Translations under genes and position numbers: made by a program
Notes under the pieces: model-generated
What the model was told of the DNA's origin: nothing
Databases searched by the model: none
The model's input: the letters and a program-made list of their open reading frames with translations, nothing else
In this document: one piece after another, positions 57,256-64,000 of the stretch
Numbering within the stretch: position 1 is the stretch's first letter
Layout of the letters: each line of letters begins with the position of its first letter
Source of the DNA: Hysterangium stoloniferum
Lineage: Eukaryota > Basidiomycota > Agaricomycetes > Hysterangiales > Hysterangiaceae
DNA: 64,000 bases
Reading direction: 5' to 3'
Assembly: GCA_015178975.1 (NCBI GenBank)
Contig: WHVD01000021.1
Location: forward strand, 248,001-312,000

Positions 57256-58147
57256 CCGGTGAGATAGGAAATCCTGATAAATCCTTCTTGCGCCGAAGAA
57301 CGTTTGACATTGAGTGGTAAATAGATCCTGGTGTGTATATCGACATTATGATAGCGGTAAAGGTTTTAATAAGTTCAGTCCTAGTTAATATGACCCCCAT
57401 CATCAGACGACCATGGAGTCCTTTTGTCGATTGCAGTGACCGTGTGCATCTCGACCTGAATTCCTGATGCTGTTATCGACGAGTTGAACTTCTCCAACAG
57501 TAGTGCCCAACTAGTTGCCAGTGGCTTTACCCAGTGCCTCCCTTGCAGTGATTACGATAATAAGGGAAAATCATTCAAGAGACCGACAATTTGTTGTCGT
57601 TTGATTTGCGTCTGATGTCAGATTCAGACGTATCAAGGGATGTGCCCTAACCCTAATGATAACGGAGAAGGTGCTAACGCTAGTGATCTCCTATCTTTGT
57701 AGAATTCTACTACCACAGCAAAATTACTGTAAACGGGGATTGAATACGGTACTAGTGAACTTTTTCAATTGTAATCCAACGCTGGGTCGCCTTGGTTCTG
57801 AGACCTCATCATCAATTTTCCCAGATTTGGGGCGATGTTACAATTGCCACCCAAATCGATCCCGATAGGCCGTCCGCAACTGTAATATTTTTTCTTCGGA
57901 CGCATTGACTTAGGTGTCATGGCGTAGAATGTGAGATCAAAGTTGAAATATTTTGCCCGAACAGCAACTTAGAGCTTGGCTCTGGCTCTAGTGCCCAGTG
58001 GTGTCTCAGGGAGGAGGAGTGCCATTGTACTAGAGAGACCATTCCGACATGAAATTTACTCCTTATAAAGCCCAAAATCACTCTAGAGGTCATCGCTTCT
58101 TCCCTCCATCCCTCGTTGAATTGATCATACCAACAGACAGTGTTCAA
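57256..58147. other. Unrecognised DNA upstream of the DUF6533 gene
   Basis: No supported gene; higher G+C than the retroelements around it, so probably host DNA. It includes the presumed promoter of the next gene. Confidence 0.4.
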
Positions 58148-59851
58148 ATGGCTGCTTCCATCCAGGCACAGAGTGACTTGTAAGTAGTACTGACGGTGGC
58201 AGGTGCTTTTCCAACCCATAACATATAAATGTCTAGAGATCTTGTTGGCTACTGGAGTATTGCTGGCCCTGGTACCCTCATCCCGTCAATTCGCACCAAT
58301 AAATCTTTACACTATTTCTAGCCATTACGCTCTATGACACGATCCTGACATTCCCTAAGGAAGTTCAGTTTATTTGGTCCACAAAGTTTCGGGGCATGAC
58401 CTTTTTCTATGTGGCAGCTCGGTCATCGATAGTTCTCTCTCAAATTCTCTATCCCATCTTTTGGTTCACAACATTGTCGGAAAAGGTGTGTATTTCTTAT
58501 TTCTGATGGTGGAGATTATTTTTCGACACACGCAACGTCCACTAGTAAGCGATCCTCTCTACCAGTATGAAGGAATTAAACCGTTCTGGTTGTTGCTCTT
58601 AGCGGCTGTTCTATCTTCTCGAAATCTTTGCTCTCGATTCAAATGGTTACGGCCATTGCAGTCAAAGGTACGGACACAAATTGTCAAGCCAAGATGATTG
58701 TGAATCGGAATAGGAATCTTATTGGCACGTGTCTACGCCGTCATGCATTCACGGAGGTACCTCTTCTCAAGCTTGAGGATGTTATTCCTCATGTGGTGTG
58801 CACTGAGCATCGTATGAAGTTAACTTATGCTAGTCACTCAATCTAATAATGCCTCCTAGACCAACGTAGTTCTTGCCGAAGGGTGTGGGGCAGGAACATT
58901 TACTTTCACCAACCTCATGTCCGTCCCAGTGTTACTCTACTCCTCTTTGCTGATGATTTACCACGTCTTAAAAAATAAGTGGTATATTTTCAAATCATTT
59001 CAAACATGTCTAGTACCTAATCACTTCATAACGCAGTGGTCAATGTTACCAAGGCCTTGACAATGTCGTACGACCTAGCGATATTTGCAGTAACGGTGTA
59101 TCACACGTGGGGTGTCATAACAGTAAGACGATCACTCCCTGAGATGACTGGTGGTACAAACCTTGTCTCGCTAATCCTCAAGCAAGGTGGGAACATTATT
59201 TTTGCGACAAAATATACTCACCAGTGGATCCTGCCTGAATTAGGCATCGCCCGGTTTTTGTACGAGTATTTGATTCTCCCAGTCATGCCTTTGTAACTCA
59301 ATAATGATACAGCGTAATTCTTTTTTGGGGACTTCAAGATACAATCACCCAAAATGTGAGTTTGATACACCAATCCATGAAATCTCCACACATATAACAG
59401 GCCACGTAATAAAGCTGATTCGAGTAAGGCCTATCAATTGTAATTCATGCAGATGATTCATGCGTTTTATAGCGTGGGCTTGGGGGTCTCACGATGCCCG
59501 TTGGGAGCTGGTGAGACGGTTTGTTCAAAGATTACTATTCAGTGAAGATTAATTATACATGTTTGAAGTGTGACAACCATTCTAGTTTTACGTTTCTTTC
59601 TGGATCTCCGCGTACGGAATGCCCACCGAAATGGCACCGCTCAAACAATGAACCTAGCATCGTTGTCTTCATTCAATGTAGTCACGCGGTGCATTGGAAA
59701 TTCAATAATCGAGGTTCTGGGAGATCCGGAAGAAGAGGCGCTTTTCGTCAGCCAGGCTACGAGCGACGGGAATGTCTCTGTGCAAGCGGTGCATCCAATC
59801 CCTAGCGAGGCCGAGCACACCGACTCCTTTCCTCCGGCCAATCCTTTGTAG
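58148..59851 (+). CDS. DUF6533-type integral membrane protein, partial model
   Basis: A large agaricomycete family of multi-pass membrane proteins of unknown role. The first three exons join cleanly: 58148-58179, 58237-58271 and 58322-58485, giving MAASIQAQSDLDLVGYWSIA, then TLYDTILTFPKEVQFIW and FRGMTFFYVAARSSIVL, the hallmark start of the domain. Later family parts are YDLAIFAVTVYHTWGVITVR and SLILKQGGNIIFATKY (59063-59210), and near the end RFFLDLRVRNAHRN with a GDPEEE tail (59590-59740), stop at 59851. I could not settle the exons between 58485 and 59050; frame problems there may mean decay. It lies exactly between two DIRS gag pieces. Confidence 0.65.
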
Positions 59852-60042
59852 TTTCTGCTGGAACAGGGTGCTTAGACGAGGTAGAAGAGATAAGAGAAAA
59901 CATCACGGTGTGATGGATAGCTTCATGTCAATAGATGACCACTAGTATGTTTCACCATTTGGAGTTGTTATTACAGTTCCAGAGTATTAAAATTTGACTT
60001 TCAATGATGTCACTTAATATATAGCTGGAAGCGTTTAAATTT

Positions 60043-60770
60043 TTGCCATCAAACAGCATTATAGCTAAGGGTCTTGATCGCGAGAATGAAAAGGCCATCA
60101 ACGTCATTGACTGGCTGGCAGCAGCAGCCGTGGACCATCACACGAGGTGTATGGCGGTGACGCGAGGGCTAATGCACTTTCGGCACGTCATTCTATCGTC
60201 ACAACAATTGCAAAATCACATGGCTGGGGAAGTCGCCATGGAATACGATATTCAGCAGCGTGAAGCGGCCCCCCGAAACCTATCTCACGACTTGAGTTGC
60301 TTGGGTAGCAACTCTCTGACGATTATTTCGACACGGGGAGCTCTTCAAGTAGCAAAGGTGAGGTCGCTCTCACGACTCCACCTAAGCGTCCATTGTCGAC
60401 AGGATCGCCAGTCTATCAATCATCACCACGAAAGAAAATACGCACCGAGAGGGAGAGACCTCACTGCTTTCGGTGCGGAGCGCAGGGCCGTTTTCCAGCT
60501 GATTGCAAATCCAAAATCACAGTAGCAGGAAGGGGCTTTGCCCCAGTTACGCAAAATGCCAGGAACAGACACACTCATTGCCCCAAATGGCAAACAGTTC
60601 TGTTTTTACTGGGCCCTTGGATCACAGTACAAATGGGGAGGCAGCTGCAACAACACACACGCATACAACATCTGCTTCGAAGAAGGCCACGGAGCCGGCG
60701 CTTGGAAACAACTCTGACCCGAGAGTGGTCACAACGCCACTTGACCCAGTCGAGGCGGTGTGTACGTTAA
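60043..60770 (+). pseudogene. DIRS-like gag of copy 2
   Basis: The open frame to 60525 has GLDRENEKAINVIDWLAAAA and VAMEYDIQQREAAPRN, equivalent to copy 1. An overlapping frame then reads RPHCFRCGAQGRFPADCKSK, a CCHC knuckle whose His is replaced by Arg. Frameshifts separate the parts. Codons here are richer in G+C than in copy 1. Confidence 0.65.
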
Positions 60771-60836
60771 GTATATGGTATATTTCGGGACTGGCAACAC
60801 ATTATATTAGGTTTAATAGATGTATTTAACATTGGA

Positions 60837-61620
60837 TTGAACGAACATATAACATACACAATCATTTTCAAAAATCACAGATCATCATTATCAAATACAG
60901 ACTTCATAGACCAGTATATACTGAGCAAGCAGAAAGCTGGGCATTACTCCAAAGGCTTCACACCAGATGAATTGGAATGGGCTATTGGACCATTTCAGAT
61001 GTCACCTTTGGGCCTAATACCCAAACCACATTCAGAAAGTTTTCGACTGATTCAAAAACTTTCCTTCCCTCGAGGAGATCTAATATGTCCCTCAATAAAC
61101 AGCATGATCAACTCCAATGATTTCCTGACAGAGCAGGGCACCTTTGGAGAGATGGCAGTGTTAATTTTGTCATTACCATAAAATTGCATAGTAGCCACAT
61201 TCAACATTCCAGTGGCATACAGGGTGACACCCATAAGACCAGATCAGCAAAACACATTTGTATATACTGGAATGGCTTGGTCTACATTGACCAGACAGTG
61301 ATGTTTCGGCTAGCATCAAATGCAGGAGTGTTTGGCAGCATAGCGGATATGCTGCTGACCTTCTACAGGAAAGCCACTTTCAGATGATTACTCAAGTGGT
61401 GGATGATTTCTTGGCCATTTGTCTCCCAGGACAGTTGTGGACAGAAGAATATTTCATAGCCTTAATGGCATGGTTCTGAGTACCATGGAGCAGGAGTGAA
61501 ATTTTCAACAGCAGTGATACATAGGCTTCATATGGAACTTGGAGAACAGAACAGCAACAGTGCCAGTAGAGAAACTAAAGGCCACCTTGAAACTAATCAA
61601 AAGGTGGACAGTACAGTAGA
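60837..61620 (+). pseudogene. DIRS-like reverse transcriptase of copy 2
   Basis: TDFIDQYILSKQKAGHYSKG leads into SPLGLIPKPHSESFRLIQKL and further to GTFGEMAVLILSLP, then a stop. Beyond it, broken frames keep NIPVAYRVTPIRPDQQNTF and AGVFGSIADMLLTFY, a damaged WVDD site (about 61398), and YIGFIWNLENRTATVPVEKL. Inactive. Confidence 0.7.
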
Positions 61621-61679
61621 TGGCACACAATTCTCAATGAATATATAATTGATATATCACCCTGACGTAACTGCACAGC

Positions 61680-63025
61680 TTAGAGAACTTGCAAGGCAGC
61701 GCTCGAAAACGACCACCACAACCTCCGATAAAAACTAAAGATACTATTCATACTAAAGACTTCCTTAAATCCTTTAACACATGCATTTGGGCAATGGCAT
61801 CATGCACCTTTTGGGGATTAATGCATTTTGGAGAGGTATCTGTGCCAGCCAGGTCACAGTTCAATGTTGAAAAACACCTGAAGCAAAAAGATGTTTTTAA
61901 TTAACTGAGACAATGATAAAAGTGTTATATGTATGAGGTTGGATTTGCCAACAGCTAAAACTGCCAATGTTGGGGAGATTCAATTGATATTTTTAGCAGA
62001 TGTTAAGAACTGAAAACTGACTAATGTCAGTGGGCCAACGGGGACTGATCAGAAGGACTTGGCTTCAGCTTATGTGCTGCACCCTCGCAGTTATCTGTTG
62101 GGTGTCCAAAAATTTCGGGCGGGAGAAGACTAGTCCTAATGAATACCTCTTGGCAGAACTACTGAGCAGAAATAAAGGATAAGTCGAGTGTCAGGCCAAG
62201 GAGTTGGGAACCAAGAGCACGCGTGAAGGCAGATAGTGGAGTACTTAGTATGAGACTACTAGAGGCGTAAGAGTGTATTCTGAGTCGATATTCTGATTGC
62301 CTAGTAACTACAACTACAGCGGGTTCATATACAAGTATCAGGAATCTAAAAACACTAACTAGGAGAAGAGCGGAAAGCGCTATTGACAAATAAGCTTGAC
62401 TAGGAACAGGAAGGTTATGATTAGTTCGGAGGCCGTACATTAACCGAGAGCAGAATTACGAGAAAAGGAAAAAGTCCGAGAGTTACAAGTATTTTTAGAC
62501 ATGTGTGAAACATAGAGTAGAACGGATCATCATAATGAAAAGGGGTGTATCAGAGTTTAACCAGATAGTATGAGTATATTTTGATGGGGGTGTAAACGGA
62601 GTTTGATCACTGCGAAGGCATATGTCAGCATCGGGGAACCGACAGCTTCCAATGTGAGGACTTGAGCGATGACTTGAATTGTTGATAGGTGGCGATAACC
62701 TCGGGAACCGTCGGGTTGCAACACAGTCGTAACAGCAGATCAACAAGAGATGTGTCCAATAGAGGCACTGATCAACTTAGCAAGAGTGTTGCCAGCTGGA
62801 CCTAATGATCCTGGAGAAACAACAAAGGTGATATCACATTGATAGTCAAAATAGTCACACTCAACTGGATAAACACTATTATTAAAGTGTGAGGTTGGGG
62901 AACAACGTTTGGCCACTCCTTCCATAGCTCTTCATTTTTCTTGGCACAAAGAGTAGATCTTGAAATAGTACAGCTAGTGAGCAGATGGAAATCCTTAGCT
63001 TACAAGGCTTGCATTAGAGCCTTTG
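61680..63025 (+). pseudogene. DIRS-like tyrosine recombinase of copy 2, split
   Basis: The front, 61680-62000, has NLQGSARKRPPQPPIK and FWGLMHFGEVSVPARS. After the inserted LTR it resumes at 62740 (QQEMCPIEALINLARVLPAG) and runs, with stops, through VWGWGTTFGHSF (His box) to FFLAQRVDLEIVQLVSRWKS and LAYKACIRAFEQ, where AY would be the catalytic Tyr region. The final codons run into the 20-bp tandem repeat. Confidence 0.75.
62001..62734 (-). mobile_element. Solo LTR, 734 bp, target duplication GCAGA
   Basis: On the plus strand it begins TGTTAAGAACTG and ends CAGTCGTAACA. GCAGA lies before (61996-62000) and after (62735-62739). By comparison with 35676-36491 (which starts TGTACGACC and ends TAACA) it is inserted in minus orientation, starting TGTTACGACTG. 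It shares the block at 62053-62088 with that LTR but differs elsewhere, so it is a related family. Confidence 0.9.
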
Positions 63026-63325
63026 AACAGATTACATTGCAACATAACAGATTACATTGCAACATAACAGATTACATTGCAACATAACAGATTACATTGC
63101 AACATAACAGATTACATTGCAACATAACAGATTACATTGCAACATAACAGATTACATTGCAACATAACAGATTACATTGCAACATAACAGATTACATTGC
63201 AACATAACAGATTACATTGCAACATAACAGATTACATTGCAACATAACAGATTACATTGCAACATAACAGATTACATTGCAACATAACAGATTACATTGC
63301 AACATAACAGATTACATTGCAACAT
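63026..63325 (+). repeat. Minisatellite, 15 perfect copies of a 20-bp unit
   Basis: The unit AACAGATTACATTGCAACAT is repeated 15 times without a single difference, 300 bp exactly. The first unit is also the coding sequence of the recombinase C-terminus (RAFEQITLQH). Because 20 is not a multiple of 3, the frame rotates and meets TAA at the end of the third unit. The perfect identity means very recent expansion or active homogenisation, or an assembly artefact. Confidence 0.97.
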
Positions 63326-64000
63326 ATAGGAAACATTGTGGTTAGGTCAGCATCTGCCTAGGGTTGGGTGGGCAGCATCATCTCACCACAGTTGAAGACA
63401 GATTTTCAGTGGATGAGTGGTGAGTCTTCCCACACATACTCAGTAGAGCTAATGCTTTCCCACTACCCAATCCTGCAGCTTACAAATATCTCTTAGCTAT
63501 ATTCCAGATTAGATGAGGCTAAATTCAAGTCCTGCCATAGATATACAATGACTTTTCCCTTAGTCCTGCAGACAGGATGATCACAGCTAAAAGTAATTTT
63601 TGCTGTTAGCTACATTTAGAGTAGTGTTATTGAAATATAACTTGTCCTTGACATATAATATTCTTATCATGGACACATATTGAATAATATAATGTGTTTT
63701 GGGTATTGAATGTCTTGATGTCACTAGTGCATTTTGCTTGGCTCGCAGATCCAGAGTGTTTATGTGTGCATGTGACTGTGCTTCTATTACAACTAACCAA
63801 TTATAGGTATAACAGCACCAATTTTGGGCAGACAGATACAGAACTATTGATACTGTATAAAGGAGGATAACCCAAAACTTTAAAAACTATTTATTCAATA
63901 AAGTATATATGTACATTCATATTGTTTGCTGTAGAATTAATATTTAATCAAATTCAGTTGAATAGGTATCACTCTGAAGAATGCAAAAATATTAATATTT
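63326..64000. other. AT-rich end of window, no gene recognised
   Basis: Probably the 3' untranslated end of the DIRS-like element and its flank. TTCAATAAAG near 63893 could be a polyadenylation signal. No open frame of note. Confidence 0.4.

Larger units (their letters stand above)
60018..63025 (+). mobile_element. DIRS-like retroelement, copy 2, with insertion and deletions
   Basis: It starts within gag at EAFKFLPSNS, equivalent to EEFTFSPAGG in copy 1. Parts: gag (ENEKAINVIDWLAAAA), zinc knuckle, RT (60897-61610) and recombinase (61680-63025, interrupted). RNase H is absent: RT end VEKLKATLKLIKRW (about 61600) is soon followed by recombinase LRELARQRSKT (61680). A solo LTR (62001-62734) splits the recombinase. 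The recombinase C-terminus is preserved here (GHSF, SRWKSLAYKACIRAFEQI), unlike copy 1. Confidence 0.82.

Noticed and set aside
63026..63325. CRISPR-like array
   Set aside because: Units are contiguous with no variable spacers, and the genome is eukaryotic; it is a minisatellite.

Overview
The window is nuclear DNA of a filamentous fungus, most likely an agaricomycete basidiomycete. The evidence is dense short introns (about 50-65 nt, GT...AG), secreted multicopper oxidases of the laccase type, an OPT oligopeptide transporter, a DUF6533-type membrane protein, and transposons typical of mushroom genomes (Tc1/mariner, Ty3/gypsy chromovirus, Ty1/copia, DIRS-like with tyrosine recombinase). No rRNA, tRNA or CRISPR array was recognised. 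Species is not decidable by eye.

Layout. 1-7.4 kb is a transposon graveyard: a complete but inactivated Tc1/mariner element with 208-bp terminal inverted repeats (1028-2626), LTR fragments, a chromovirus integrase/chromodomain relic, an orphan exon, and a dispersed repeat that holds a 178-bp mini-insertion. 7.4-26.6 kb is the host-gene core: a secreted GH88/GH105-like glycosidase in seven exons (382 aa), then three tandem copies of one laccase gene (11488-14107, 17010-19624, 23962-26569). Each laccase lies in a larger duplicated unit of about 5 kb that includes about 2.4 kb of upstream DNA. I could splice copy 1 by hand into a 536-aa frame with 19 exons and all copper-ligand motifs. Copies 2 and 3 keep the same exon structure and look intact. 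The third unit carries a 22-bp scar of the glycosidase gene's last exon, so the duplication reached into that gene. A decayed zinc-finger-like mobile ORF lies after the first and second laccase genes.

26.6-39.1 kb is nested retroelements: a DIRS-like element with an internal deletion (28011-about 31780), abutting a gypsy element on the minus strand truncated at both ends (about 31785-39062). That gypsy element holds two solo LTRs, each with a 5-bp target duplication, and an unrecognised sense-strand ORF. A short laccase relic follows (39.2 kb). 40.9-54.2 kb holds three host genes: an OPT transporter (minus), a proline-rich SPRY-domain protein, and a single-exon Gcn4/Cpc1-like bZIP regulator with TGAGTCA motifs in its own promoter/leader. 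54.9-63.3 kb is again mobile: a copia relic, then a second DIRS-like element in two pieces around a DUF6533 membrane-protein gene. That second element contains a third complete solo LTR (target duplication GCAGA) and ends in fifteen perfect 20-bp tandem repeats that grow out of the recombinase C-terminal codons.

Functionally, the glycosidase, laccases and OPT transporter fit extracellular degradation of plant or soil polymers and peptide uptake; the bZIP factor fits amino-acid starvation control. Links between them are inference. No wholly new system is proved; the least explained items are the minisatellite at the end of the recombinase gene, the unknown ORF at 37281-37766, the host membrane gene framed by DIRS halves and the micro-exon laccase triplet.
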